DNA from: Phreatobacter cathodiphilus
GTDB lineage: Bacteria > Pseudomonadota > Alphaproteobacteria > Rhizobiales > Phreatobacteraceae
Direction of reading: 5' to 3'
Assembly: GCF_003008515.1 (NCBI RefSeq)
Contig: NZ_CP027668.1
Location: 1-64,000, forward strand
DNA length: 64,000 nucleotides
The position numbers were made by a program, and so were the translations under genes. The notes below the pieces were generated by a model that saw only the letters and a list, made by a program, of their open reading frames with translations, ran no database searches and was not told the origin of the DNA. Of the stretch, positions 27,934-36,603 are shown one piece after another (position 1 is the first letter of the stretch; every line of letters starts with the position of its first letter).

Positions 27934-28305
27934 TCACTCGCTGTCGAGGCGGCCTTCGCGCGCACCATGGCGATATTGCAGCGCCACCATCAGGCCTTTC
28001 ATCGGGCGCAGCAGCCCGAGGCAGACCGCCAGCACCAGCGGACCGAAGATGACCGCGTGGACCCAGAAGGGCGGCTCGTAGCGGACCTCGACCACCAGTG
28101 CCATGGCGCAGATGATGAAACCGGCGAAGAGGATGACGAAGACCGCCGGCCCGTCGCCCGAGTCGGCGAAGGCGAGGTCGAGCCCGCAAGCGCTGCAGCG
28201 GGGCTTCACCGTCAGGAACCCGTCGAACAGGTGTCCTTCGCCGCAGCGCGGACAGCGCCCGCGCAGGCCCGTCGCGACCGGTGACTGCTCCTGATAGTAA
28301 GTCAT
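27934..28305 (-). CDS. DUF983 family zinc-ribbon membrane protein
   Basis: 123 residues. An N-terminal zinc ribbon (RCPRCGEGHLF and PRCSACGLDLAFAD, four Cys) is followed by two membrane helices (about 60-80 and 85-108). DUF983 genes almost always accompany alphaproteobacterial cox and surf1 genes and are presumed to aid oxidase biogenesis, though the mechanism is unknown. ATG at 28305 (MTYYQEQ) is chosen since upstream in-frame sequence is not family-like. It precedes SURF1 by 21 nt and is divergent from cheY. Confidence 0.88.
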   Translation of the reverse strand: MTYYQEQSPVATGLRGRCPRCGEGHLFDGFLTVKPRCSACGLDLAFADSGDGPAVFVILFAGFIICAMALVVEVRYEPPFWVHAVIFGPLVLAVCLGLLRPMKGLMVALQYRHGAREGRLDSE

Positions 28306-28430
28306 GCAACACTCCGGGGCGTCCGGACCCCCAGGGTACCGCCGCCGTCGACTATTTTCTAACCCTGTCGGGAACTGGACGCCACATCGGCGCGTTGCTT
28401 CGGCTTTTTCCCGATGCCCCAGACGCTGCG

Positions 28431-28445
28431 TTAACCGCTTCTTCA
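28431..28445 (+). promoter_or_regulatory. CtrA-like half-matching box upstream of cheY
   Basis: TTAA-N7-TTCA (TTAACCGCTTCTTCA) resembles the CtrA consensus TTAA-N7-TTAA with one mismatch. It lies 102 nt before the cheY start. CtrA often controls motility genes in this class. The match is weak and unproven. Confidence 0.25.
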
Positions 28446-28546
28446 AGGCTGGCAGGCATTTTCATACCGATCGCCGCGATGCGTGCGGTTCGAACAACTT
28501 TCCGGAACGGTGCGCCAAGAGCTGCGCCGGCGCTTGGAGCAGAGTG

Positions 28547-28930
28547 ATGGCTGTTGACCTTTCGATGCCGATCCTCGTGGTCGACGATTACAACACGATG
28601 ATCCGCATCATCCGTAACCTTCTGAAGCAGCTCGGCTTCGACGACATCGACGACGCGTCGGACGGCTCGGCCGCCCTCGCGAAGATGAAGGAGAAGAAGT
28701 ACGGGCTGGTGATCTCCGACTGGAACATGGAGCCGATGACCGGCTACGAGCTCCTCAAGGAGGTCCGTTCCGACGGTTCGCTCTCGCGCACGCCCTTCAT
28801 CATGGTGACGGCGGAGTCCAAGACCGAAAACGTCATCGCCGCCAAGAAGGCCGGCGTGAACAACTACATCGTGAAGCCCTTCAACGCCCAGACGCTGAAG
28901 GCCAAGATCGACGCGGTCTTCGCCGACTGA
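28547..28930 (+). CDS. cheY: chemotaxis response regulator CheY
   Basis: 127-residue stand-alone receiver. All active-site residues are present: D13 and D14 (VVDDYNT), phosphoacceptor D58 (VISDWNMEPM), T88 (MVTAE) and K110 (IVKPF). The KEKKYGLVISDWNMEPMTG stretch is typical of CheY. Phospho-CheY binds the flagellar switch FliM. GGAG about 8 nt before the ATG supports the start. It precedes cheZ, which would dephosphorylate it, but no cheA, cheW or cheR is in the window. Confidence 0.93.
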   Translation: MAVDLSMPILVVDDYNTMIRIIRNLLKQLGFDDIDDASDGSAALAKMKEKKYGLVISDWNMEPMTGYELLKEVRSDGSLSRTPFIMVTAESKTENVIAAKKAGVNNYIVKPFNAQTLKAKIDAVFAD

Positions 28931-28957
28931 TCGGCCTGAACCGAGACCTCCGACATC

Positions 28958-28977
28958 GGCCGGCCCCGGGGCCGGCC
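28958..28977. repeat. 20-bp perfect palindrome between cheY and cheZ
   Basis: GGCCGGCCCCGGGGCCGGCC is fully self-complementary. It lies 27 nt after the cheY stop. As RNA it would form a GC hairpin that could slow transcription or protect the 3' end of cheY mRNA. There is no T tract, so a true terminator is less likely. Confidence 0.5.
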
Positions 28978-29041
28978 TGCGGGGGGCATGCACACCGACC
29001 GGACTCACGCCGCCGCTGACGTCCCCGAGGAACAGGCGATC

Positions 29042-29713
29042 ATGAAAAAAGTGTCCACCGAGCATCTCGACCGCATCGTCCAGTTCATCCGGACCAAGGG
29101 CAACGGCGACGTCTCGCTCGGCGACGTGGTCGCGCTGGCCGAGGTGACGGTCGAGTCGCTGTCGAGCTTCTTCCGCTCCATCGACATGGCGGTCTACCGC
29201 GAACTCTCGGACATCGCCTCCTTCATCACCAACATGAAGGTGGAGGTCGGTCGCCTGCAGCCCAACGACCTCAAGCACAGCCGCATTCCCGCCGCCGGCA
29301 TGGAGCTGGACGCCATCGTCAAGGCCACCGAGAAGGCGACCGACACGATCATGGGCGCCGCCGAGGAGCTGATGGCGGCCGACGCCTCCGATCCCGTCGC
29401 CTACAAGGCCATGGTCGACGAGCGCATGATGCTCATCTTCGAGGCCTGCTCCTTCCAGGACATCACCGGCCAGCGCGTTGCCAAGGTCATCGACACGCTG
29501 AAGCACATCGAAGCCCGCGTCACCCGCTTCGCGGATGCGATCAGCGCCGCGGACGCGGACGGCTACCTGTCGGAAGACGAGCGCCGCCGCGAGGAGCGCA
29601 AGCTGAAGAACATCCTGCACGGTCCCCAGCTCGACGGCGAGGGGGTCGACCAGAGCGACGTCGACGCGCTTTTCGCCAAGCCCGCCAAGAAGGGCGCCAA
29701 GAGCGAGGCCTGA
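29042..29713 (+). CDS. cheZ: protein phosphatase CheZ
   Basis: 223 residues of mostly helical structure. The catalytic Asp and Gln of CheZ are present as D140 and Q144 in FEACSFQDITGQRV, the most conserved block of the family. The C-terminal DQSDVDALFA matches the CheY-binding tail. CheZ speeds loss of phosphate from CheY. The ATG at 29042 is favoured because similarity starts there; an ATG at 28988 would add 18 unconserved residues. The last codons and stop are triplicated downstream (29701-29743). Confidence 0.92.
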   Translation: MKKVSTEHLDRIVQFIRTKGNGDVSLGDVVALAEVTVESLSSFFRSIDMAVYRELSDIASFITNMKVEVGRLQPNDLKHSRIPAAGMELDAIVKATEKATDTIMGAAEELMAADASDPVAYKAMVDERMMLIFEACSFQDITGQRVAKVIDTLKHIEARVTRFADAISAADADGYLSEDERRREERKLKNILHGPQLDGEGVDQSDVDALFAKPAKKGAKSEA

Positions 29714-29743
29714 AAGAGCGAGGCCTGAAAGAGCGAGGCCTGA
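29701..29743 (+). repeat. 15-bp tandem triplication spanning the cheZ stop codon
   Basis: GAGCGAGGCCTGAAA occurs at 29701-29715 and 29716-29730, with a third copy truncated to 13 bases (GAGCGAGGCCTGA) at 29731-29743. The unit encodes S-E-A-stop-K in the cheZ frame, giving three in-frame TGA stops. The copies are identical, so the duplication looks recent or is kept by slippage. Confidence 0.9.
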
Positions 29744-29762
29744 GGCCGACTGCCCGGCGTCC

Positions 29763-30653
29763 TTACCAGACGAGCTTGCGCATGACGTGACGGGGCTGGT
29801 GCCCCGTTTCCGCGATCAGCGCGGCCAGTCCCTCGGCCTTCACACCCGCCTCGTCCAGCAACACCTCGGCATGGATGCCTTCCGCGAGGAACAGGCAGTC
29901 GAAGCCCATCCGCGCTGCGCCGGCGACGTCGGTGCGCATGGCGTCGCCAATGGCGAGAACACGGTTGTTTGGCGGGCGATGCCCCAGAATGCGCTCCGCA
30001 TAGCGCCAGCATGCTTCGTAGGCCGGCTCGTAGGGCTTGCCGGCATAGAGCACCTTGCCACCCATGGACTGGTAGCGGTCGCCGATGGCGCCGGCGCAGA
30101 AGATGAGGTCGTGGCCGACCTCCACCACCTTGTCGGGATTGCCGCACAGGAAGAACAGGTCGCGCGCCTTCATGCGCTCGAGCCGCTCCTGGTAGTCGTC
30201 CGGCGTCTCCGTGCGATCGTCGACGAGGCCGGTGCAGACCACGTAGTCGGCCTCCTCGATGTCGACCAGGCGGGTGTCGATGCCCTCGAAGACGACGAGG
30301 TCGCGCTGCGGCCCGACATGGTGCACCGGAGCCCCCGGCCGGGTTCGCATATAGTCGCGCGAGACGTCGCCCGACGTGACGATGGCGTCGTAGGCGGCGC
30401 GCGGCACGCCCAGCCTGTCGAGCTGGCCGACCACCACGGGGGCCTGCCGCGGGGCGTTGGTGATGAGGATCACCGGCACGCCGCTCCGCCTGATCGCCAC
30501 CAGGGCCTCGCAGGCGGCCGGATGGGCCTTCATGCCGTTGTGCAGCACGCCCCAGACGTCGGAGAAAACGAGGTCGTAATCCCCGGCGATGGCGGAGAGG
30601 CCGTCGATCACGGCGGCAGTCGACAGGGGCGGGGCGGCGATGGTGTCGGTCAT
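29763..30653 (-). CDS. HAD-superfamily class IIA hydrolase (TIGR01459 type)
   Basis: 296 residues. Motif I FSDVWGVLHNG (DxWG), motif II in LITNAPR, and a C-terminal AIGDAMRTDVAGAARMGFD motif IV are those of class IIA HAD phosphatases (NagD/PGP-like; TIGR01459 subgroup). These dephosphorylate small metabolites in the cytoplasm; the native substrate of this subgroup is unknown. In many Rhizobiales it sits beside ribF; here ribF is about 11 kb away. It is the last of a minus-strand run purD - unknown - dehalogenase - HAD with gaps of 33-62 nt. Confidence 0.87.
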   Translation of the reverse strand: MTDTIAAPPLSTAAVIDGLSAIAGDYDLVFSDVWGVLHNGMKAHPAACEALVAIRRSGVPVILITNAPRQAPVVVGQLDRLGVPRAAYDAIVTSGDVSRDYMRTRPGAPVHHVGPQRDLVVFEGIDTRLVDIEEADYVVCTGLVDDRTETPDDYQERLERMKARDLFFLCGNPDKVVEVGHDLIFCAGAIGDRYQSMGGKVLYAGKPYEPAYEACWRYAERILGHRPPNNRVLAIGDAMRTDVAGAARMGFDCLFLAEGIHAEVLLDEAGVKAEGLAALIAETGHQPRHVMRKLVW

Positions 30654-30715
30654 GGCTGCGGGTTAAGGGGCGGCGGCCCGGGGGTCAAGCGCGCCGCCGA
30701 CGGTCGCGGCGCGCC

Positions 30716-31627
30716 TCACGCGAGGGTGGTGGCGCGCAGGAAGGGCAGCAGGGCCGCGAGGCAGCCCGCCGGGTTCTCCTCGGGGATGAAGTGCCCTGAA
30801 TCCACCGCCTCGCCGCTGGCTTTCGGCGCGAAGACCTTCCAGGCCTCCAGCGGGCTCGCCCCCGCCGAGGGGATGCCGGCATCGCCCCAGACGACGTGGA
30901 CGGGCTCGCCGATGGTGCGGCCGGCCGCCTTGTCGGTCGTGTCGGCGACGAGGTCGACGGTGGCGCCGGCGCGATAGTCCTCGCAGCATGCGTGGATCCG
31001 CGAGGGATCGTTGAAGAAGTCGCGATAGTGCTGCAGCGCCCGGTTGTCGTAGGAGTCCAGCGTCCCGCTCTTGGTCCAGAGCGACAGCTTCTCCTCGAGA
31101 TAGGCCGTCGGGTTGCGGCCGATCTCCGCCTCCGGCGCGCCGTCCGGTCCCGACAGGAAGATCCAGTGCTCGGTCTTCGGCGAGGGTGCGGCGCGAATGC
31201 GCTCCCACATGACGAGGGTCGGTACGATGTCGAGGAGCGCCAGGCGCTCCAGCCGCCCGGGATGGTCCAGCGCCAGGCGATAGGTGACGCGGGCGCCCCG
31301 GTCGTGGCCGCAGGCCATGAAGCGTGCATGGCCGAGGGCCGACATGACCTCGATCATCACCTTCGCCATGTCGGACTTGGCATAAGGGAAATGGTCGGTG
31401 CCGCCGCGCGGCGCCGTCGACCAGCCATAGCCCGGCAGGTCCGGCAGGACGAGGGTGAAGTGCTTCGCCAGTTCCGGGGCGACCTTGTGCCATTCCACAT
31501 GGGTCTGCGGGAAGCCGTGAACCAGCAGCAGCGGCGGGCCGGATCCGCCGGAGCGCGCGAAGATCTGGCCGACGGAGGTGTCGATCCAGTGCGATTCGAA
31601 TCCGGGGAAGAGATCGTAGGTGGCCAT
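30716..31627 (-). CDS. fluoroacetate/haloacetate dehalogenase-like alpha/beta hydrolase
   Basis: 303 residues. The nucleophile is an Asp: D109 in CGHDRGARVTYRLALDHP. Compared with the well-studied fluoroacetate dehalogenase of Rhodopseudomonas palustris (D110, R111, R114, D134, H155, W156, Y219, H280), every residue is found here at the same spacing: D109, R110, R113, D133, H154, W155, Y218 and H279. These are the nucleophile, carboxylate-binding arginines, acid, halide pocket and base. The enzyme would hydrolyse fluoro- or chloroacetate to glycolate in the cytoplasm. AGGAGAA about 9 nt before the ATG supports the start. No dedicated regulator or transporter is adjacent. Confidence 0.9.
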   Translation of the reverse strand: MATYDLFPGFESHWIDTSVGQIFARSGGSGPPLLLVHGFPQTHVEWHKVAPELAKHFTLVLPDLPGYGWSTAPRGGTDHFPYAKSDMAKVMIEVMSALGHARFMACGHDRGARVTYRLALDHPGRLERLALLDIVPTLVMWERIRAAPSPKTEHWIFLSGPDGAPEAEIGRNPTAYLEEKLSLWTKSGTLDSYDNRALQHYRDFFNDPSRIHACCEDYRAGATVDLVADTTDKAAGRTIGEPVHVVWGDAGIPSAGASPLEAWKVFAPKASGEAVDSGHFIPEENPAGCLAALLPFLRATTLA

Positions 31628-31660
31628 GGTGTTCTGTTCTCCTGGGCGGACCGCCCTGGG

Positions 31661-32164
31661 TCAGGCGACCGCTCCCTCATCGACAACGCCCCGGGCGAGC
31701 AACCGGCGGATCGCCGTGACGAAATTGTTGAGGGCTTCCGGCGTCAGGGTGAGCGGGTTCTCGGAGGTCGCGACCGGCACGTCGATTTCGATCAGCCCCG
31801 CCCGTCGCGAGAGGTTGACGTCGATGGTGGCGCCGCTCAGCTGCAGGTCCGGAACGGCGAAGGCCTCGCCGGTCCAGAGACTGCGGAAGGGCGTCTTGTC
31901 GGTGGGAATGGTTTCGCCGGCATCGCGGATATGACGCAGCAGCCCGTCGATCCCGTCCGCCAGCGCCTCGACCCGCTCGTGCGCCACCCGCTTGCCGCGG
32001 CCATCGACGAAGAACACGCCGCCGTCGTCCCGGCGGAGATGAAAGTCGAAATCGGGACTTATGCGGGGATCGATGTCCCGGAGGCTGGCGATGGTGCGCC
32101 CGCCCGCACCGGCCGGCCAGACGGCTTCCCAGATCCGACCCATCGTCGTCTTCAGCCGTTGCAC
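31661..32164 (-). CDS. hypothetical protein downstream of purD
   Basis: 167 residues I do not recognise. There is no signal peptide or membrane helix. It looks like a mixed alpha/beta soluble protein, with a C-terminal helix (PEALNNFVTAIRRLLARG) and a central strand-rich part (FHLRRDDGGVFFVDGRG, DLQLSGATIDVNLSRRAG). The GTG start at 32164 has GGAGA at 7 nt; an ATG seven codons in is the alternative. It lies 51 nt after purD and 33 nt before the dehalogenase, so it probably shares their transcript. Confidence 0.6.
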   Translation of the reverse strand: MQRLKTTMGRIWEAVWPAGAGGRTIASLRDIDPRISPDFDFHLRRDDGGVFFVDGRGKRVAHERVEALADGIDGLLRHIRDAGETIPTDKTPFRSLWTGEAFAVPDLQLSGATIDVNLSRRAGLIEIDVPVATSENPLTLTPEALNNFVTAIRRLLARGVVDEGAVA

Positions 32165-32215
32165 GCGCGTCTCCGGGTTGGTGGCCCGCCACGCTAGCGG
32201 CGCGGCGCCCCCGGC

Positions 32216-33508
32216 TCAATCCCGCAGGTGGGGGGCCTGTTCCCGCGCCACCGCTTGCCAGCCGATGTCGCGGCGGCAGAAGCCGCCCGGCCAGTCGATG
32301 AGGTCCACCGCCCGGTAAGCCTTTTCCTGCGCTTCCGTCACCGTCCGCCCCGTGGCGGTGACCGCGAGGACGCGGCCGCCGGTGGCGACGATCTCGCCGT
32401 CCTTCACCGCCGTCCCCGCATGGAACACCTCGACTCCGGGCAGGTCGCGCGCCCGCTCGATGCCCCGGATGAGGCTGCCCTTCTCCGGCGTGCCGGGATA
32501 GCCCCTGGCGGCCATCACCACGGTCAGCGCCGCCTCGTCGTACCAGCGCGCGCTCATGGTCTTGAGCTGGCCGTCGGCGGAGGCCAGCAGCAGCGTCAGG
32601 AGATCGTCCTTCAGCCGCACCATCAGCACCTCGCATTCGGGGTCGCCGAAGCGGCAGTTGTATTCGATAAGCTTGGGCCCTTCGGTCGTGATCATCAGTC
32701 CCGCGAAGAGCACGCCCTTGAACGGATGGCCCTTGGCCTTCATCGCCGCCAGCGTCGGGCGGATGATCGCGGCCATGGTCCGCTCGACCATGGCGGGGGT
32801 CATCACCGGGGCCGGCGAATAGGCGCCCATGCCGCCGGTATTCGGGCCGGTGTCGCCGTCGCCCACCCGCTTGTGGTCCTGGGCGGTGGCGAGCGCCAGC
32901 GCCGTCTCGCCGTCGCAGAGCGCGAAGAAGGAGGCCTCCTCGCCGGTCATGAACTCCTCGACGACGACGGCGGCGCCGGCCGCGCCCATGCCGCCCTCGA
33001 ACATCATGTCGACCGCCGCCAGCGCCTCGTCCAGCGTCATGGCGACGACCACGCCCTTGCCGGCGGCGAGGCCGTCGGCCTTGATCACGATCGGCGCGCC
33101 CATGCGCTTCACGTAGTCCTTGGCCGGCCGGGCCTCGGTGAAGCGCTCGTAGGCTGCGGTGGGAATGCCGAACTCCCGGCAAAGATCCTTGGTGAAGCCC
33201 TTGGAGCCTTCGAGCTGCGCCGCCGCCTTGGACGGGCCGAAGACCTTGATGCCGGCTGCGGCGAGGTCGTCGGCGATGCCGGCCACCAGCGGCGCCTCGG
33301 GTCCGACCACCACGAAGGTGACGGCGTGGGTGCGGCAATAGGCGACGACGGCGGCGTGGTCGGTGACGTCGATCGCCGCGAGGGTCGCGACCTCGGCGAT
33401 GCCCGGATTGCCCGGCGCGCAGTGGAGGGTCGTGAGCAGCGGGCTCGCCGACAGGGCCCAGGCGAGGGCATGTTCGCGGCCGCCGCCGCCGATCAGAAGC
33501 ACGTTCAT
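32216..33508 (-). CDS. purD: phosphoribosylamine--glycine ligase
   Basis: 430 residues, full length. N-terminal domain opens [19 protein letters not shown]; the ATP-grasp region has [29 protein letters not shown] and [12 protein letters not shown]. It condenses phosphoribosylamine with glycine to GAR, the second step of purine synthesis, in the cytoplasm. It is divergent from xseA, with 116 nt between the starts. Downstream genes follow closely on the same strand. Confidence 0.97.
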   Translation of the reverse strand: MNVLLIGGGGREHALAWALSASPLLTTLHCAPGNPGIAEVATLAAIDVTDHAAVVAYCRTHAVTFVVVGPEAPLVAGIADDLAAAGIKVFGPSKAAAQLEGSKGFTKDLCREFGIPTAAYERFTEARPAKDYVKRMGAPIVIKADGLAAGKGVVVAMTLDEALAAVDMMFEGGMGAAGAAVVVEEFMTGEEASFFALCDGETALALATAQDHKRVGDGDTGPNTGGMGAYSPAPVMTPAMVERTMAAIIRPTLAAMKAKGHPFKGVLFAGLMITTEGPKLIEYNCRFGDPECEVLMVRLKDDLLTLLLASADGQLKTMSARWYDEAALTVVMAARGYPGTPEKGSLIRGIERARDLPGVEVFHAGTAVKDGEIVATGGRVLAVTATGRTVTEAQEKAYRAVDLIDWPGGFCRRDIGWQAVAREQAPHLRD

Positions 33509-33624
33509 GGCCGTCTCCGCCGAGGGATCGGCGCCCTGTCTCCGTCAGATGCAGGCTGCCCCTTCAACCCTCGTCCCGCAGCGTCTAGACAAGAGCGCCC
33601 CGTCCGGCAACGGATTCGCTGCGC

Positions 33625-35214
33625 ATGACCGACGTCGTCCCGTCCAACACGCCCGAGATTTCTGTCTCGGACCTCTCCGCCGCCATCAAGCGGACGGTGG
33701 AGGACGCCTTCGGCTATGTGCGGCTGCGCGGCGAGGTCTCGGGCTTCAAGGGCCCGAGCGCTTCGGGACATTGCTATTTCCGCCTGAAGGACGAGGGCGC
33801 CGCCATCGAGGCGGTCATCTGGAAGGGCACCTACGGGCGGCTGAAGTTCAAGCCGCAGGAGGGGCTGGAGGTCGTCGCCACCGGCCGCGTCACCACCTTC
33901 CCCGGCTCGTCCAAGTACCAGGTCGTCATCGAGAGCCTGGAACCGGCCGGCGTCGGCGCGCTCATGGCCCTCCTGGAGGAGCGCCGTAAGACGCTCGCCG
34001 CCGAGGGCCTGTTCGACGCTGCCCGCAAGCGGCCCTTGCCCTATCTGCCGGCGGTGATCGGCGTCGTCACCTCGCCGACCGGCGCCGTCATCCGCGACAT
34101 CCTGCACCGGCTCGAGGACCGCTTCCCGCGCACCGTGCTCGTCTGGCCGGTGCGCGTGCAGGGGGAGGGCAGCGCGGCGGAAGTCGCCGCCGCCATTCGC
34201 GGCTTCAACGCCATCGGCCCCGACGACGACCTGCCGCGGCCCGACGTCATCATCGTCGCCCGCGGCGGCGGTTCGCTGGAAGACCTCTGGGGCTTCAACG
34301 AGGAGATCGTCGTCCGCGCCGCGGCCGGGAGCGCCATTCCGTTGATCTCCGCCGTCGGCCACGAAACCGACACCACGCTCATCGACTTCGCCGCCGACCG
34401 CCGCGCACCGACCCCGACCGCCGCCGCCGAGATGGCGGTGCCGGTGCGGGCCGACCTCGTCGCGGAGACGCAGGGCCTCGGGCGCCGCCTCGGTCTCGCC
34501 GTCGCCCGCCGCATGGACGGCCGGCGCACCGAACTCAGGGCGGCCGCCCGCGCCCTGCCCGATGCCGAGCGGCTTCTCGCCACCGCCCGCCAGCGCCTCG
34601 ACGCCGCCGGTGAGCGTCTGCCCAATGCGCTCGCCGCCAATGCTGGCGCTCACCGCACGCGCCTCGTGCGCGCGGCGGGGCGGCTGTCGCCGGCGCTTCT
34701 GGCAGGGCGGATCGAACGCAGCCGGGACCGGGTCGCGACGCTGTCGGATCGCGCCATGGCGGCGCTGGAGCGGCGCACCGAGCTGCGCCGCCAGGGCTTC
34801 GTCACCCTGTCGGACCGTCTCTCCCGTTCGCTCGGTGTCTATGCGAGGACCCAGTCCGACCGCCTCGGGCGCGCCCGCGACCGTCTTCACTCGCTCCACG
34901 CCCGCGCGCCGCGCGCCATCGCCCTCGTCCTCCGCCGCGGCAGCGAGCGGTTGGACGGCGCGGCGAAGCTCCTCGCCGCGCTGTCCTACCAGGGCGTTCT
35001 CGCCCGCGGCTTCGCGCTGGTGCGGGATGCGGAAGGCCGGCCGCTGCGCTCCGCGGCAGCCGTCACGCCCGGCATGGCGCTCGCCATCGAATTCGCCGAC
35101 GGCCGCGTCGGGGCCACGGCCGGGGGCGACGCGCCGCCGCCTGCGCCGAAGCCCGCAAGGGCTGCCGAGCCCAAGGCCCGCAAGGGCGGGGAAGGGCAGG
35201 GCAGCCTGTTCTGA
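33625..35214 (+). CDS. xseA: exodeoxyribonuclease VII large subunit
   Basis: 529 residues. An N-terminal OB-fold ([26 protein letters not shown], first part) is followed by the catalytic core with [38 protein letters not shown] and [28 protein letters not shown], all diagnostic of XseA, then long coiled helices and the typical C-terminal QGSLF. With XseB it degrades single-stranded DNA. xseB is not in the window. It ends 4 nt from the convergent carboxylate-amine ligase. Confidence 0.96.
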   Translation: MTDVVPSNTPEISVSDLSAAIKRTVEDAFGYVRLRGEVSGFKGPSASGHCYFRLKDEGAAIEAVIWKGTYGRLKFKPQEGLEVVATGRVTTFPGSSKYQVVIESLEPAGVGALMALLEERRKTLAAEGLFDAARKRPLPYLPAVIGVVTSPTGAVIRDILHRLEDRFPRTVLVWPVRVQGEGSAAEVAAAIRGFNAIGPDDDLPRPDVIIVARGGGSLEDLWGFNEEIVVRAAAGSAIPLISAVGHETDTTLIDFAADRRAPTPTAAAEMAVPVRADLVAETQGLGRRLGLAVARRMDGRRTELRAAARALPDAERLLATARQRLDAAGERLPNALAANAGAHRTRLVRAAGRLSPALLAGRIERSRDRVATLSDRAMAALERRTELRRQGFVTLSDRLSRSLGVYARTQSDRLGRARDRLHSLHARAPRAIALVLRRGSERLDGAAKLLAALSYQGVLARGFALVRDAEGRPLRSAAAVTPGMALAIEFADGRVGATAGGDAPPPAPKPARAAEPKARKGGEGQGSLF

Positions 35215-35218
35215 GCCG

Positions 35219-36340
35219 CTACTGCAGCGTCTGCGCCGCGATCCAGGTCTTCACCGCGCGCAGTGCGTCATGCGGCGTCTCGGCGAGGCCGAGAGCCGAC
35301 TTCCACACGGTGAGCTGGCCGTCGGCGCTGGTGCCGCGGACGCAGATGTCGAGGCAGCGGGCGAGGTCGTCCGAGCAGCCGAGCGCGTCGGCATCCTCCT
35401 CCAGCAGCGTCACCGTCTCCTGCACCAGATCGGCGATGGAGACGGTGGTGCGCCGCTCCTCGTCGACGAAGGAGCCGTGGATGCCGTAGCGCTGCGCCCG
35501 CCACTTGTTCTCCTGCGCCACAGCCCGCGACAACGGCGAAAGGTCCGAGCGGAAATCCGGGTGGCGGAGGAGGTAGCGCACCATCGAGCGGTAGAGCGCG
35601 GCGATGGCCAGCGAATCGTCGAGGCTCGTGCAGGAATCGGGCGCCCTGAGCTCCAGCGTCGGGAACCGGCGGGAGGGCCTCACCGCCCACCAGACGTAGC
35701 TCGAATCCTCGATCACCCGTGCCTCGACCAGCAGAGCGACATAGTCGTCGTACTCGGCCTGGGTCTTGAACATCTCCGGCAGGCCGGTGCGCGGCAGCTC
35801 GTCATAGGCGGCCAGGCGGTACCCCATCAGCCCCGTCGCCCGCGACTGCCAGAACGGCGAGGAGGTCGACAGGGCGATGAGCAGCGGGATGGTCGGCATC
35901 AGCCGGCCCATCACGTCGATGCGGCGCGACAGGTCGTCGAACTCGGCATGCACGTGCAGGCCGCAGACGATGTTGCGCTGGCCGAGCATCTGCAGGTCGT
36001 GCATGACGCTGTCGTAGCGCGGGGCGTCGCTGGCCCGCTGCGTCGCCCACATGGCGGTCGGATGGGTGCCGGAGGCGAGGACGGCGAGGCCGTGCTGCGC
36101 CGCCACCTCGCCGAGCATGCCGCGCATGGCCTGCAGCTCGTTGCGCGCGGCGGAGGCCGTGGCGTGGACGGAGCTCGTCAGCTCGATCTGCGACTGCAGC
36201 ATCTCGCTGCCCACCCTGTCGCCGAGGCGGGCCTTGGCGGCCTCGAAGAAGCCCTGCGGCATGCGACGCATCACGGCCTTGGTCTCGGCATCGACCACGA
36301 AAAATTCTTCCTCGATGCCAAATCGGCGGGTGTCCGACAT
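35219..36340 (-). CDS. YbdK-type carboxylate-amine ligase (GCS2 family)
   Basis: 373 residues. The opening FGIEEEFFVVD is the GCS2 signature (GxEEEF), with SEMLQSQIELTSS, GLHVHAEF and LELRAPDSCTSLDDS following. YbdK-like enzymes show weak glutamate-cysteine ligase activity; the physiological substrate is unknown. The ATG at 36340 (MSDTRR) is preferred over one four codons upstream because that upstream codon is part of its ribosome site (GGAGA, 7 nt). It is convergent with xseA and 263 nt downstream of rsmE. Confidence 0.88.
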   Translation of the reverse strand: MSDTRRFGIEEEFFVVDAETKAVMRRMPQGFFEAAKARLGDRVGSEMLQSQIELTSSVHATASAARNELQAMRGMLGEVAAQHGLAVLASGTHPTAMWATQRASDAPRYDSVMHDLQMLGQRNIVCGLHVHAEFDDLSRRIDVMGRLMPTIPLLIALSTSSPFWQSRATGLMGYRLAAYDELPRTGLPEMFKTQAEYDDYVALLVEARVIEDSSYVWWAVRPSRRFPTLELRAPDSCTSLDDSLAIAALYRSMVRYLLRHPDFRSDLSPLSRAVAQENKWRAQRYGIHGSFVDEERRTTVSIADLVQETVTLLEEDADALGCSDDLARCLDICVRGTSADGQLTVWKSALGLAETPHDALRAVKTWIAAQTLQ

Positions 36341-36603
36341 GATGGTCTCCATGAATGGACGTCAAACAGCAGTGGTGGAGCGTGCCGGAAAACAGCCGCT
36401 CGCCGGCGCGCCCCTCCCAGTCCGGGGCGGCGTCCGGCGCGCCTGAGGCTCTCTGGCGGCGGGGCGAAAATGTGGCCCGATCCGGTCACGGATCGCCACG
36501 ATTTCGTAACGTATTGAAAGATGGCGTGAACTTAATTCCGTTGACTTCGGCCCGAAACGCCGCCCTTCCGCCGGGCGCTTGCGTCGCTGCAGGCCGCGCT
36601 GCC

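Noticed and set aside
28448-28470. CTGGCAGGCATTTTCAT as a sigma-54 promoter for cheY
   Set aside because: The -24 GG is there, but no GC occurs at the required 12-nt spacing, so it does not satisfy the sigma-54 consensus despite the sigma-54 activator elsewhere in the window.
31585-31610. GATTCGAATCC sequence resembling a tRNA T-arm
   Set aside because: It falls inside the start of the dehalogenase gene (codons for E-S-H), and no acceptor stem or anticodon arm surrounds it.
29763-31627. HAD protein and dehalogenase as a two-enzyme dehalogenation operon
   Set aside because: The HAD protein is class IIA with DVWG motif (NagD-like), not the L-2-haloacid dehalogenase type, so a joint dehalogenation role is not supported beyond co-direction.
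30896-33628. Long plus-strand open frames opposite purD, the unknown gene and the dehalogenase
   Set aside because: They are shadows of well-supported minus-strand genes and have low-complexity, charge-biased translations without domains or ribosome sites.
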